From: Protonemura montana
Taxonomy: Eukaryota > Arthropoda > Insecta > Plecoptera > Nemouridae
Assembly (NCBI GenBank): GCA_947568835.1
Contig: OX387606.1
Span: 10,850,001 to 10,914,000 of the forward strand
DNA: 64,000 nt
Direction: 5' to 3'
Shown: piece by piece, positions 12,621-25,441 of the stretch
Layout of the letters: each line of letters starts with the position of its first letter
Position numbering within the stretch: the stretch's first letter is position 1
Notes under the pieces: model-generated
Seen by the model: the letters and a program-made list of their open reading frames with translations, nothing else
What the model was told of the DNA's origin: nothing
Database searches by the model: none
Position numbers and translations under genes: made by a program

Positions 12621-15600
12621 GTTTCAAGTATTCCTTCCTCGGTAAGGGGATGCGTGCACTTCGCACAGGGAAGTCTATCGATTGCTCAGCTGCTGATGCT
12701 GGCTCCTGTGCAATCATGCGGATGATTTAGGCAGATTGAAATGTCAGCGGAATGAAAATTGAATCGGATATTGAAGATATTTTGATATATTTGAAATGAG
12801 CACCCTAATGAAGACGAGTCAAATTCGTTAGAACATGAGATGGAATTTTGCTGCAATTTTTGGGCGTTTAAAAATACCAACCCACATAGAAACATGACAC
12901 ATTTATTCTCAAAAGATACATTCATAGCTGAATTGTACAAATGGTTGCAAAGAGTGTTGGTATGTATACAGAGTAAATTATCTTAGATTGTCAAGTCACG
13001 CTAAAAACCAGACTCCGCAAAAATTGTAAACTCGCTATGTGACGTATATCAAATATTTACAAATTGCCATTCTCGCTTATTAAAATCATGTCAACCTTAA
13101 TGCATTTCCATTGTTTGGCACGTTGGGCGAAGGGGTGGTAGACCATTGGGGTGGGGTGGGGGGGGGGGGGAGGCACAATTACCCCAGCGAATCCATTGAA
13201 ATCGCGCGTCACTCTGAGTATTTAGCGCTAGGGCTCTTCGTCAAAAACCCAACTCGAGCGCCGCCGGAAGTAGGAAATGGAAGAATTAACCGAAAATGTG
13301 TCCCGTCCATTGAACACTAGATATGGGCAATCGTGATGGGCAAAATACTTTGCGCACTAGAGTATAGGCGCGCTGCAAGCGAGCGACTTGGGTCTTTTGT
13401 TTCGACCCCCTGCCCCTCCACCAACCACCCGCCCGCACACACTGAAAAGAGCTACTTTAAAACTTGTAACAGCGTCACCCTTTCGCCAATCAGCTGTTGT
13501 TCGCTTCTATTGTTTGTCAAAATGGAGGTAGACAAAAGAGGGAAGATTCGTCGAAATGAAACTGCAGCACGCGCGAAACGAGGAAAAGGAACGCGAAATA
13601 GCGCGAGCGAAAACAAATCTTATATAATATGGTACCGTCTTCTTCAGTTCTCTGCACGTTATTTCCATGTCGAAGGGCAACGAAAATTTCACCGGCGCTC
13701 AGTCACATTATATCGACTTGGCAAAAAAGATTACATGTTTTCCATATTGCAGACGAAATCTTATTTTAGACAAAAGTTTTGCAATTTATAGAAACTCGAA
13801 CGCGAAATGTCGCAAAGCTCAAGGCAATGTGAGATTTCGTCAACGATTTCGATTGAAATAATAAGATCACGGTGAAAAAAAACTACTAGACCCTAAAATA
13901 ACTTGAACTTATTCTCGAGTCCTTCATCCATTACGAAAATTTTCCCCCGTAAATGGTCTAGGAGCAGAGAGACGACAAGGATACCTAATATCAGAAAGAC
14001 CGAATGATGTATTAACTCGAGTGTTTTTCATAAACGAGCGTCTAGTCAGTCTCGTCCTTAAGGCTTGACCAAACCGCGAAGAAGGATCGCTTGTAAGCAA
14101 CACAACGTCACAGTCAAGGGAATGAGAAAGCAGTGGACAAATAAGCTTGGTGAAGTGTATAAACATCTCAATTTATCTTAAGGGTTCTTGGGCCGTTGCG
14201 GTCCCTGAGATGTCGTCAAGAATAGCGATCTTCGTTCATTCACCGGCGCTGGCATTGATATGTCTAGGTGACAGAGGACCCTTGAGTACAGTAGTTGGAT
14301 AATCTTAGAAAACGCCAAACGCCATACGAACATCACTGCCTAAAACAAATACTTCAATTCAAGCCCAGAAGGGATGTACACGAAAGAAAAACGCAAAGCG
14401 TAAAGCTTCTAACATTTCTTTTAAAGGACATAAACGTGCTATAAAGGGCTCTTAAGAAACCACAATGCGTTATAGTAGGGAAAATAAATATGAAAGTATT
14501 AGCAGTAAAGGGCAAGAAAGACGTATAACGACGTTCTTAAGAAGGCTGGCAAGTCAGTTTTTTTCGGGAGATAAATGTCCATGAAGAAGAAGCTGCGCTA
14601 TGGTTTTATTTGCTGCCGCAACCAGCGACGATCATGGCAATAATAGTTACTTTTAATAGGGGGCTCGTGAAAAAACTGCGCGCGCACAGAGTTTCGATGC
14701 AGCTTTTGAATGCATGCCGCTTTATGGATGTTTTCCCCTTGTAATGCTCCTCAATGTTGTTCTCGAATTATGTTCGTTATGGTGCTTATTATTAATATCA
14801 GAAAAGATAGCATGAAAATTAGAGTAACCATGAGAGTGAGGAAAGCTGTGTACCAATCGTGAGTTTAATGAAACAATCATTTTTTCAGGCTCCCTAGAGT
14901 TGGTAAAGTATGAAGGAGATGAGTCAAAGTTTGGTGGGCAATTTTAAGCTGCCAACGAAGGCACGTAGGGTTTTTACAATCTTGCTTCGAGCCGCTTCAG
15001 AGCAGGCAACCCTCAACACAGAGCACTTCCTTGTTTTTATGCGGGATCTTCGATAGCAATTGCTAGTTTGACCTTCAGTTCAATGTGACAAAAAAGACTA
15101 CACTTTTCTTCCCAACTTTCATCTAGCGCCAGAAAGTTTCCATTTCCTTTCTAAAAACAAATTATAATAGTTTTTTTTTTCTCCAGCGTTCCCTTCGCGA
15201 AAAGCGATAGATTAAACGCTGGCAAAAACAAGGACTCCAAGACAAAAGTTTCGGAGCGGCCAGTCGGAAACTTGGACCGAACTTGATGCACTGACAACAG
15301 AATTTAAGAATTCACGCCATTCGAGTTTTCATTCTCTTTCCTCATCAGCACTTTCCGGAAATTTGAAACAAAGCGAATTAACGATGACTGGCCGTATTAT
15401 TGTAATGAAGTATATCCCCGTCTCTTTCCGACTTTCATGATGCTCCTGACTCCGCGGAATTTTCCGATGCGACCAAGTGGAAGTCTTAGAGGGTAAAGAA
15501 GGAAATTGCAAAGGAAAAGGAGAAATTAAGCTCCGGCGCCTTGTGAGAATGAATGCTATATATACTGACTGTTAGGGGGAGCTGCGTGGATAACGATAAG

Positions 15601-16088
15601 CATTTCAAAGCTGACTAAACCAAATCTAAGCGAAACGATTAGGAGGCGTATTGATTCGTTAGAATGTAAAAATATACGCGAAGGGGAAAAGCGTTTCCTA
15701 GAGCTGGCTTTTCTTATCATCACACAGTGGCAGTGCTAGCTACAGGTTGAGAAACTTTCGCTATAAAATATGTTAACGATACAAAAGAAATAAAATCCGT
15801 TTGAAGAAAAACCTCCTTGAACCTAACATTCACGTTTAAATGGAAGTGGAAGCGAGAAACCAATTTCTGTCAATGATACGGGTTAAAGTTTTTCCTCTGG
15901 TTTCCCTAACAAAATACTTCTCTTTCATATCCTATTTTCTTGGTTTATCACAAACACAATCTCATTTCTTCGCTATGATATGTATTTTTTTCCCTCCGTT
16001 GATAAAAGTTTGATCTCGACGCCGTTCACGCGTGTCGACTGCAGATATGAGATCAGCTGGCCTGGCGCCGCGACGCCCCGTCTTAGGC
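12621..16088. other. no supported gene; non-coding DNA
   Basis: A G13 run lies at 13158-13170. The 152-codon plus frame at 13333-13791 has no domain; its internal ATG at 13520 (MEVDKRGKIRR) sits in a reasonable start context, but nothing follows that I recognise. The rest is AT-rich sequence with no exon I can defend. Confidence 0.5.
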
Positions 16089-16090
16089 GG

Positions 16091-16121
<31 letters not shown>
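16089..16121 (+). repeat. G14 run followed by (GGA)n
   Basis: A run of 14 G leads into a GGA trinucleotide array, giving a polypurine tract of about 33 bases that could form a G-quadruplex or triplex. It is read as poly-Gly or poly-Pro in the spurious frames that cross it. Confidence 0.8.
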
Positions 16122-16123
<2 letters not shown>

Positions 16124-19100
16124 GAAGACACAATATGCCCCCCCTTCCCGCATCGTCTTAGCGGAGATAAATCCGCGCCCCCACGTGCACTTTATCCACG
16201 ACGCATATCGAGAGTGTATTGAGGGATTTCTTATCGACGAACGGGCTTAAGGTGACGTCAAGTGTGTGAAGCAATATAGAGATAAAAGAGCGCACAATCT
16301 TTTGGAAATGATCAACAGCTAGATGTGGAAAATTTGCATGACACTGCTGGGATAGAAAAAAAAGTACTAACCTTAATAATATTTCGTGAAAGAAATATCG
16401 TTAGAGTGTATGCAATATATTATTCACCGCAAGTTATATATTGCTGATAAAAAAGACCAGGAGTAGCTTTAATCGAATATAATATTGTATCCGGGTCGTG
16501 ATTCTGGAGGTGCCATGTTTTGGGCATTCCGATGGTGGAGGTGCCATGATTTAAGCTTGTATTTAAAACTTTACTTCTAATCAGATGTTTCCCTTCAAAC
16601 TAGGAAAATATCAACACGAATTTGTGTGCCAACTGACTTGACGACCTCTAAAAAAAAATAAAGGAAACACACACTTCCATTTACCTTCCCAAAAATCCCC
16701 GTAGCGTCTAAAAAAGCCTCTGAAATCGAGTCTTTCTCTAACTTTCCTTTTCCCAGGAGGTGGAGGTATGACGGTGAAAGAGGTCCATATTTCAGAGGTG
16801 GAATATGACACCTGGCAAGCAACACGTAGTGAGATTGCAGCACTGGCAGTATGTTGCTTGGTTCGAGACCAGGAGAGGGTAGGGTGCTGGGACGATCTGA
16901 TCGGCAGACTGTCGGGACGCCGATTTAGATAGACGCCGACGTCGACTGACGGCCTCCTCCTGCCTCTTTCTACCCTCCTGCCACCAGGGAAAGAGATCAC
17001 GGCACAAAAAGAGAATCGTGAAAAATTGTGATAAAGAATAGAACAAAGTGATTGATGACCGAAAGGGGAAAGAAAAATTTGTTTTCGTCGTGTACGCGCG
17101 AAGGGAAAAAGAATCCATTTTTGCTTTTCAACCGAATGTCTTTTCCATTCACCCAGACAGCCCGTGTGCGTGTGTATGTGTGTGAGTCCTGATAACGCAC
17201 GGCATGTCTCGAGTGTTTTTAGGCGACTACATTCATCGTCCATTACAACTTTTGTGTCAACCTCCTGTTTCCTAGATAGCTTCCAGGGAATACGCGCCTT
17301 TTTTACTCTTTTATGAATCGCAGCGTTTCTTTTTAACATCACGATTAAGCGAACGGCGATGCTCCCTGACTCAGAAATTAATTTATCATTCTCTAAACTC
17401 AACCTCCCTCGTGCAAGCCCCTATAGTGGCCCGCCCTGTGCTCTTACGGTGACCACCTCTATTCACAAGAGAGCGCAATATTTTTATCTGGTCGTAAAAT
17501 ATGCAAGCTGGAGACGTGAACGAAATTGTGGATGTATATTTACCGCTGGTGTGCGGATGATCCGCGTGATCACCCAATCAGGAGCAACTAGTTGGCGCGG
17601 GGGCCTCGTGCACTAACGAGTCCCAGAGGGGAATCAGTAATTCCACCCCCGGCGTGGCCAAACCACCACCGCCGCCCCCGCACAAGGGTAGATGCATACC
17701 CTGTTTCTATACATACGTAAAGTCGTGCAGGACTCATTCCCTGCTATTACACATTTCACGCAGAGAACAATTGGCGGAAAAAAACGGCACGAAAGAGTAA
17801 ACACATCCAAATCTGTCTCTGAAATCAAGAGAAAAGCATGTTGTTGTAGATTTCCATTCGAAGAAAATTACCATTTGATTTTGTGCAGAGGGAGAAACAA
17901 AAACGCTTTGAAATGCTCGTTAGGATGTCGATCAAAACACAAAAAGTATCGATTTTTCACGAGAACCACAACGCGATGACTCCACACTTTGGCGCAAATT
18001 GTGACTGTTTGTTTATGCTGCTAGCGACGAATTAGTATGCACGCGAGCTTTCCACTGCCCCACGATGGTGGGCAGGGGGCAGGGGTCAGGGGGTGTAATG
18101 CTGGGGTGCCCTCGCTGCTTACTCCCGCAATTTAGCGCGTGCGGTCGACCGGCCCCGGCTCGTCAGCTAACGAATTACGCGCAGTGTACGAAACAGCACA
18201 TACCCTTAATGAACTAATAGAGCTCATTAGTGCTGACCCCCCGCGCTCCCCATGCCCCCTTTTCAACTGGCGAGAGCGTACCTTACCGGGGTCCAAACGA
18301 TCTGACAGGAAAGAGTGTCGGCGGCAACGTTGTGGGGTTGCTAATGCTGTAGATGGGACCAGTACTGTAAGTGTAATACCTTGCAAAGATGACTTTTCAC
18401 CCTGCGGACGTGCTATGTCGAGTCGAATAAGTTTGAAATTAGAGTATTCCACGTTGGGAATCTCTGGCTGCTAATAAAAAGTTGCCAAATCACGTTGTCG
18501 AGATGGAAAGTTTTTATTCTCCCTCCCGGACCTAATTTCAAAGGGATATGGTGATTTTTTTTTGTTAGCCCATAGATATTTGAATTCCGAGAAAAAAAAA
18601 CCAATGAAAGTTAGCACGCAAATTGTGTCTGAATGGGTTTTTGGGGGGGTAGGTAATAAATGATTGGCGCTCCAACCATCTCTGGTAGGATTCGCAATTC
18701 AGTATGTTGATAAACTCATAGAAAACATAGACACTCTAAAATCCACTCAAACCTCCATCGCGACAAGAAAATCCTCTCGGCTTCTGTAAAGTGTTGCTTG
18801 CTTTTGTACGATCGTCGCGACCTAGTGGTTTGGGGGGGGGGGGATGGGGGGTAGGTGCGGTTTGCCAACGCCATTACAGTTCTAGAGCGCGAATACACGC
18901 AGAACACCGGACATATTTCTTGGGTTGAGATTCCATGGAATATCGACAGATCTGTTGCATGTTTCTGCAATTCAGTTCGGCTTGGCCCAGTGCAAACAAT
19001 TCCGACGATCGAACTGAGTAACGAAGGACACTTGAAAAACATTTCCCATTTTCAAATTACTGAGCCACATAATTTCAGAGCCAATATCGAATCGGATTTT

Positions 19101-21451
19101 TATTTGACTTCATATACACAATAAATCTATCTCTGATTAAATAATGTGTTTGCAATCGGCACTGCATTGGAGAAATGAAGCAAATAACGAAAGGGGGATT
19201 TTGTTGTGAACCACTATTTTGTGGTTTTATGTGCCTACATTTTCAGGCCATTTTCGTCGGTGAGAGCAAATATTTACCCACACTTTTCCCGACTGCATAA
19301 GCAAGTATAGAGCCGAGAACGAAATGGGCCATTTCGTTGATAAAAAGGCACAGCTTAATGCTGTCAAAAACCAAACCAATTTCACTCAAACACGACAATC
19401 AAAATAAATGTCTTGTTTTTCCCCGAAAAAATGCACAGGGAGAACAAAAGTTTGGTTGGGCTTATTTTATAGCAAAGACACCTAGCAACATGAATAAGTT
19501 AAACAGACTTGCTTTTCACCTGTACACCTAGCAATTGAAATGGCTGTCAGTGTCAAGACTTTAAATAAACCAGCGACGCCTCAGCAAACCGGAGACTATC
19601 GCCTCCAGAAGGCACACTCTGCAAAGAACACCGGGCACACGGGTGAAGGGTGAAGGGGTAGTTGGGGAAAGGCGGGACGAAACATGTAACTCCGTTAACG
19701 ATAACGGCCTTCATGTACCTCGTAGAAAGCATGGCATCTTGGAAAAAGCTGTTGCTTTTCCCGACGAGAAGAAGGTGTCGACTACAATTATTTATCATCT
19801 CTTTCTCCTGTTCTTAGTCCATAACACTTCTAAGCGTCGTCGACGACGTCGTCGGCGTCGGTCTCAGCGTCGAGCCTCTTCCATTCTTATTTCCATCTCG
19901 ACGTCGGAAGCTAACCCATCTTTACGTCTCGAGTTTGCCCGTATTACTGGTAATGAAAACAGACGCTCCAGATATTTTCCACGACGAACGTGGGGAGGAG
20001 ACACAATTGCTACAACTTTAATGGCTAAATTGTACACTTTCTTTGCATGAACGAGCGCCATTCCACCGTGTTTTTATGCAAGTATGTTCAAGGGAGCTAA
20101 TCATCATTAAGTACATTTGTTTTTAAATATTTTACATGTAAGGATTAATATTTTATTTTAAGCTCTCCAGGTCTGGTGTACGCTGTGGGCACGTTACGTA
20201 ACACCAGTGGTGTTTTATTGCTATGCTGTGCTTAAGCTATTGTTATTATAGAAAATAAACGTTGAGGTTTTGGAGTATTTCTAAATGAAAATATGGGCAT
20301 TCTTCCGATACGACGCAGATTGACGCTCTGGCAGACTCGTGACCTAAAACCTTAATGCATATCGGCTTCGACTGATGAGAAAAGTCATCAGCGCTGAGAA
20401 GCCACCACCCGTGCTATGTGCTAAAATGAACAATCTCTTCGGCAGAGAAGATATCTAATATTGAACATGTTGCGAGATGGTACCAGCTGCACCAAAGATG
20501 CTGTATATATGAACGAATGATGCAATCTCCCCCATGGATTCCCGATGTGTCCCTCGTTCGCTCCCCAAAGCCCACGTCGCCGCCCCCAATTTCCAGCCCC
20601 CACCGACGCCGCCGACGCCGATGCCGAGGTCGACGCTGATGCTGGCTATGACGCCGTCGACGCTTTACACGAGGCGAAGACCTGCGGCCGGTAACGAAGT
20701 TAGTTCCGACTCTGGAGGTTTGCAATTCTCTCATCTGTTGTATTATTGATAAGGTATTGTTCATTTAAGATTCCCTGTTTCTTGGCACCCTTTCTCGCCC
20801 CCCCCCCTCCCCCACACACCCTCTCACTCGCTCGCTCAGCTGTACGCGATACTCATTTGCATTTTGAAAGAAATGTTTTGTATGTGCAATCATTTTTATA
20901 TGAGGCGAAGAGCTAGCGCTTTTGTGCGCTCGAAATAAGTTTGCCGTTGATTTATTATTTCGCATTTATACGTGGAAACCTGCTTTTCATAAGAGCAGGA
21001 AATTTTTGATGAAAGTCATCTCATGGCAAAGGGGACCTGAGGCATTCTTCAGTAACCCGAACAGAAATAGTTTTCGGGGTTTTTCTCGTCTTTTTGTTCA
21101 AATATTATGTCGCTTTTTTTTGTACGTGAAATTGTTTTCCTTCGCATTTGTCAAAGGCGATCAGAAATGTCACCCAATGGCACAAAACTTGATTGATATG
21201 TCTGTGCCCTAAAAAATGTGATGACTTTCAAGCAGTGCACGCTATTGCTGAAGGTCACCAATGAGTAGGGTATCAATAAAACATTAACTTCTCCACAAAT
21301 CCACGTGTTGATTTGTCCTGGAATGCTACACGCCATGAACCAGGACAGATTGCATTCTCTGCCGAACCATTTTCCAGTGTTCGAGAGACTGGATGTTTCC
21401 ACGTGATCAGAATCGAAGCTCAAAGCATTCCGTCGTGACTCGCTCACGGTG
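16122..21451. other. no supported gene; non-coding with simple repeats
   Basis: A CRE palindrome TGACGTCA lies at 16253-16260. Two GGAGGTGCC motifs at 16506-16514 and 16537-16545 match motifs at 38.6-38.7 kb. The 263-codon minus frame at 16611-17402 is the longest frame in the left half, but it is compositionally random and has no domain. A G12 run lies at 18832-18843, and GTCGTCGACG-type repeats at 19830-19870 and 20600-20650. Confidence 0.55.
18207..18230. promoter_or_regulatory. dense homeodomain-type site cluster
   Basis: Three TAAT/ATTA cores within 24 bases, two of them in the near-palindrome CTAATAGAGCTCATTAG. It lies in otherwise GC-rich DNA (18120-18300), so the cluster is less expected by base composition than similar clusters elsewhere. 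An enhancer or conserved non-coding role is inference. Confidence 0.25.
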
Positions 21452-21775
21452 CACACGGAGCACATGGGGCACATGGGGCACATGGGGCACTCCGGGCACA
21501 TGGGGCACATGGGGCACACGGGGCACACGGGGCACACGGGGCACACGGGGCACACGGGGCACATGGGGCACACGGGGCACATGGGGCACCCGGGGCACAT
21601 GGGGCACTCCGGGCACATGGGGCACATGGGGCACACGGGGCACACGGGGCACACGGGGCACACGGGGCACACGGGGCACATGGGGCACACGGGGCACATG
21701 GGGCACCCGGGGCACATGGGGCACACGGGGCAGACGGGGCACTCGAGGCATTCGGGGCACATGGGGCACACGGGG
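21452..21775. repeat. 9-bp minisatellite with 117-bp higher-order unit
   Basis: Thirty-six 9-bp units (CACATGGGG, CACACGGGG and variants such as CACTCCGGG, CACCCGGGG). The order of variants repeats every 13 units: the CACTCCGGG unit at 21488 recurs at 21605, exactly 117 bp away, with the same variant order after it. The array therefore grew by 9-bp slippage and then by duplication of a 13-unit block. The unit is a multiple of three and has no stop, so five long frames on both strands cross it (for example Cys-Pro-x or Gly-His-x repeats). I do not regard any as a gene. Confidence 0.95.
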
Positions 21776-23540
21776 GAAACACACGCGTGAGACTAACATC
21801 AACAAGTGTGCACTCACCTGACATAACTGGATTATCGAATCAAACTGACAGACGCCACCCAACTTGCAAGAATCAAACTTCAAAGAGCGACATTACGTTT
21901 TAAACGGATGCCGTGTCTGAAAATTTAGTCAAACATTACTTGAGGCGCCAATGGTTTAAAGAAACATCCATTTTTTTCTCGTTTTTTTTTGTGAAGTGGA
22001 GCTCACATAAATGGGCGCTGCTGAAATTCTGGGCCATGGGAAATTTTGCAATCGGTTCCCCTACAGCTTGGTTTTCATTGGATTCCTGCCTGGCAAATCG
22101 ATTGTTTTAGTCAACTTTTTGACCTAAATTCTAGTGGAAACGTCTGCGCGATTTTCTGCGATTGAGGGCGCGTGTCTTTACAGCCTCCTCGCAAAGGCAC
22201 AAGCTTATACAAGGACGCCGTCGGAGAGCCATCAAATTGTGCGAAACGGGAGGCAAATTTCAATCTGGCCTCAGTGTTATGCTTGCAAAAAGCTGTTTTA
22301 ACAAGATATTATATATTCTCCCCGCGGTTGATGCGGGGCGTAGGGAGAGGGGGGGGGGGGGGGGTAGAGGGGCTTTTGTGACCGCCGACCGTCGTTTGCC
22401 GAAACCAGCAAGCCAGAAAATTGGGTCGGTCGGCCATGCGAGCCGCTTGTGCTATAGGCATAGGTATTCACTCTATAGGGAGCCTAGATGGCCACCTGTA
22501 TACAAAGGAAGCACAATCGTTTTTCTTTCAAAATATTATCACCGTACAAGAATTGCATGATAGTAGGATCCAATCTCAAGAAATTATTGATTCCAATGAC
22601 TGCAATTATCGTTACAAAAGTTCATTTAAATTTTCAATAAAAAATACCTTGTCCAATGATCCATTAAGAAAACGAACATTACATGTAAAGTGCTACTTGA
22701 GATTTTTAGCATATTGCAAAGATTAGATTTAAATGCACACCAGTCTCGAAGATACCTATGTCGTGAAATTTCATTACAGAAAATAAAAGTGTTTCCTCTG
22801 GGAGCAGCGAAAGAAGAGCAAACCTAGGCGTCTTAAGTAAGCACCGAGAAGTACAGCTACGTGCGTACTCCGAAAATTTCCTGCCAATCGTCAGAAAATA
22901 TAAAATCTGATTTTCAATTTGAGATTATCCCGGGGATAAGTCCAAAGTAAGCTGCACTGATATTTCACGACTGCAATTGCATACCTCAGCCGGGATTACG
23001 CAGCAATGGACAAAAAATCGAATCAATTTTTTTTTTTTATTTGTTCGTCGCAAGTAGACAGCTTCTTAGGAAGGAATGAACTCCGTACATCAATTGCGCG
23101 CATTGCTCAGAGATTTAATTGTTTCATGGTCTTTGTACATGAACATACATGAAGAGATAAGATAACGGGAAGATACGTAATAGTGTCGAGCAACCAACGC
23201 GTGCAATATGATTTTTATTATGATGCTGTTCAAAAATGTTTGACATCTTTTTTTTTGTGCTTAATGATACAGTTTATCTGTTAATATAAGCTTTCGTAGT
23301 TTGTTCAAGAAGTGCAATTATAAAATGAATTGTTTCTTGTAAATAAATAAATTCTAAAAAATAAAATAAAATCGTTATCCTGAGAAGTCAGTTCCACCAC
23401 AAGTAAATGAGCAGCCTAATGATAGATATATAACTAGACATGAATATAGCATATCGCATATCAATGCTCAATTACTTTTCAAGGTTTTTTCAGATCAGCG
23501 GATGACAGAAGTTGTCAGCTGTCGATTTCAATTACACACT
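21776..23540. other. no supported gene upstream of the acetyltransferase pair
   Basis: A G16 run lies at 22349-22364. From about 22.5 kb on, the sequence becomes AT-rich. The final part probably includes promoter DNA of the first acetyltransferase gene. No exon is supported. Confidence 0.55.
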
Positions 23541-23610
23541 TAAGTAGTGCACTGAATTTCGGCTAGACGTGACTGACGAAGTTCAAGATCGAAAATTCTA
23601 CGCTTTACCA

Positions 23611-23996
23611 GTGAGCAATTGCTTATATATTTCTTAGAATTAATTATTAGAGCGATTAAATATCAGGAAATATTGTCATAAATCGATTTCAGAAGTAATC
23701 TATAAGTAATAGTGACATTGAAGAAAAGTGGGACGACTGAGGCAGCATCATTGCACTCTACCACATAGCTCGTTGCAATAATATTAAACACCAAGAGTAG
23801 CGTATAAAAGAAGACATTTGTATCTCATTATACCATTGTTGAAATTTTGACCAACGACACCAAAAAAGTGGCACGTTTTCTTCTATCATTACTAAGTATT
23901 AACACTAATCGCCAATTTTTTAAAGGTTATTAATGTTCCTAAGAATAAAATACTCTGTCTATTGAAAGCATTTTCAATTTAAATGATATTTCGCAG
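23611..23996 (+). other. inferred 5'-UTR intron of first aaNAT-like gene
   Basis: A GTGAGC donor follows GCTTTACCA at 23610, and an acceptor (TTTCGCAG) ends five bases before the ATG at 24002. The second gene of the pair has a matching arrangement, with GCTTTACCA just upstream of its own GTGAGT donor, which supports a shared 5'-UTR intron. The transcription start cannot be placed; a GTCAGCTGT word upstream of both first exons hints at related promoters. Confidence 0.4.
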
Positions 23997-24001
23997 GTGG
24001 T

Positions 24002-24658
24002 ATGTCTTTTCGGGATAGATTCAAGATCTTCTCAGCTCAACTGGAAGATCGGGATAGGATCGAAGTTTTCATAAGAAAACATTTCTACAAGTACGAACCG
24101 ATGAATATGTCACTAGGCATAACTGAAGGTCACCGATGTACGGACAAAATCTTGCCCTTGAAATTTCTGCATCTGGGCTTGTCTTTGATCGCTGCCATCA
24201 CCACAGACGACGGTCAAGAGCAAATCGTTGGCGTTTGTTTAAACGGGGAAGACACCACAGAAGATGAGTTCCAATTCACGTTCCCCAACGAGTGTGAAAA
24301 ATTAAAGAAGTTCAATACTTGCGTTATGAAAGTTCATAGAGAAGCTGACATTTTTCAAGGATCGAGCGCCAGGAAGGCGTTGGATATGTACCTTTTAGCA
24401 GTCGATCCTGATTACAAAAGAAAAGGAATAGGGAAGGCGTTGATAGATCACTCAATTTCGATCGTGGCTAGGGAAAAAGGTTACTCGTTGGTGACGGTGC
24501 TGTGTACGAGTTTCTACACTGCAAAGATAGCGGAGGCGTTAAACATGAAGTTGGTTTATGTTTTGAGATACGACGAATATTTGGATGCGGACGGGATGCC
24601 TGTGTTCAAGCCCCCGAAACCGCACGAAGCGATCAGAGTTTTTACTCTTTTGATTTAA
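24002..24658 (+). CDS. arylalkylamine N-acetyltransferase-like GNAT enzyme, copy 1
   Basis: A 218-residue single-exon protein of the GNAT superfamily, closest in layout to insect arylalkylamine N-acetyltransferases. These transfer acetyl from acetyl-CoA to amines such as dopamine, serotonin or octopamine, in cuticle tanning, amine inactivation and related roles; the substrate here is unknown. The EPMN motif at residues 32-35 matches the insect aaNAT EPLN motif that carries the catalytic glutamate. The acetyl-CoA loop is visible as KRKGIGKA (139-146) after the beta-4 strand (LLAVDPDY). The C-terminal segment YDEYLDADG with a PPKPHE motif (204-209) is typical of insect family members. There is no signal peptide or membrane segment, so it is likely cytosolic. 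The start follows an acceptor by five bases and aligns with the start of copy 2. A poly(A) signal lies at 24825. It could also be one of the expanded aaNAT-like clades of unknown substrate. Confidence 0.9.
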   Translation: MSFRDRFKIFSAQLEDRDRIEVFIRKHFYKYEPMNMSLGITEGHRCTDKILPLKFLHLGLSLIAAITTDDGQEQIVGVCLNGEDTTEDEFQFTFPNECEKLKKFNTCVMKVHREADIFQGSSARKALDMYLLAVDPDYKRKGIGKALIDHSISIVAREKGYSLVTVLCTSFYTAKIAEALNMKLVYVLRYDEYLDADGMPVFKPPKPHEAIRVFTLLI

Positions 24659-24824
24659 ATTAGAGTGTGACCAGTAAACTTGAATTTTAAACTTGGATTC
24701 GGATTTAACTTAAATGATAGGCACTACATTCGATGGATATTTACTGCTATCAGAAGTGCATTCACTGGTGCTCTGAAAATTATGCTAAATGTATGTAAAT
24801 TCCTCTCAATTTTTTTAAGATCTT

Positions 24825-24830
24825 AATAAA
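24825..24830 (+). terminator. poly(A) signal AATAAA of aaNAT-like copy 1
   Basis: Canonical AATAAA about 165 bases after the stop codon, followed by AT-rich DNA. Confidence 0.65.
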
Positions 24831-25169
24831 TACGACAGAATACGACTTTAGACAAAAAAAAATCGACCAATCCGCTGTCTAAAAACACCACCCTTGTGCA
24901 TTCCAGTGGAGACCCTATCGCATGGTAGACACCCACTACGCCACTGCAAGAGGCAGGTGTTATTAAATCAACCGTTCCCGCTCTGGCCTGTGCATTCTTT
25001 TTAGTAACCTAGCTGTACATAGCCTTGGTACGCACGTGGATGCAAGAAAGACAGAATTGAACAATTACTTTTCAAGGCGCCTGACCGACGGCAGAAGGCA
25101 GCTGGTAGTCAGCTGTTGCCTGTGTAGCGCTGTGTCTCAGTTCGGGCCGCTTTACCATTCGTGTCTGTC
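24831..25169 (+). promoter_or_regulatory. intergenic spacer and promoter/first exon of aaNAT-like copy 2
   Basis: Short spacer between the tandem acetyltransferase genes. Its 3' part (roughly 25100-25169) should hold the promoter and non-coding first exon of copy 2, ending at a GTGAGT donor at 25170. It contains a GTCAGCTGT word also seen upstream of copy 1 and a TCAGTT initiator-like sequence. No clear TATA box is present. Confidence 0.35.
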
Positions 25170-25360
25170 GTGAGTATTTGTGACTATTTATCAACTTTTT
25201 ATCATTAGATGTAGTGTATTTATGATATAAAGTTACATATTTATAGTTAACATGTGATCATTTCATGCTGTAAATAAGTGGTTTTATTGCCATTGTGCAT
25301 GTGATGAGACATAATTTGTGTAGCAAAACGTGTGTAATTTAATTAATTTACTTCTTTTAG
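25170..25360 (+). other. inferred 5'-UTR intron of second aaNAT-like gene
   Basis: A GTGAGT donor at 25170 and a good acceptor (CTTCTTTTAG ending at 25360) enclose 191 bases of AT-rich sequence upstream of the ATG. The exon after it would carry 81 bases of 5' UTR. The positions are inferred from the consensus alone. Confidence 0.45.
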
Positions 25361-25441
25361 GCACTATCTAAATAGTTACAAAACCATTCAAGATCTACAG
25401 AAGCACAAAAGATTGTTCCGATTCAACCGAAACAAGGTGCC

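Noticed and set aside
16611-17402. 263-codon open frame on the minus strand
   Set aside because: Longest left-half frame, but no domain, mixed random composition, no signal peptide and no splice-supported extension. Its overlapping frames look equally good.
18139-18474. 111-codon frame in GC-rich DNA
   Set aside because: The most protein-like part overlaps a homeodomain-site cluster, and no start, splice site or domain supports coding.
21151-21883. Cys-Pro, Val-Pro-Arg, Cys-Ala-Pro, Gly-Thr and Gly-His-Met repeat proteins on both strands
   Set aside because: All are readings of the same stop-free 9-bp minisatellite in different frames.
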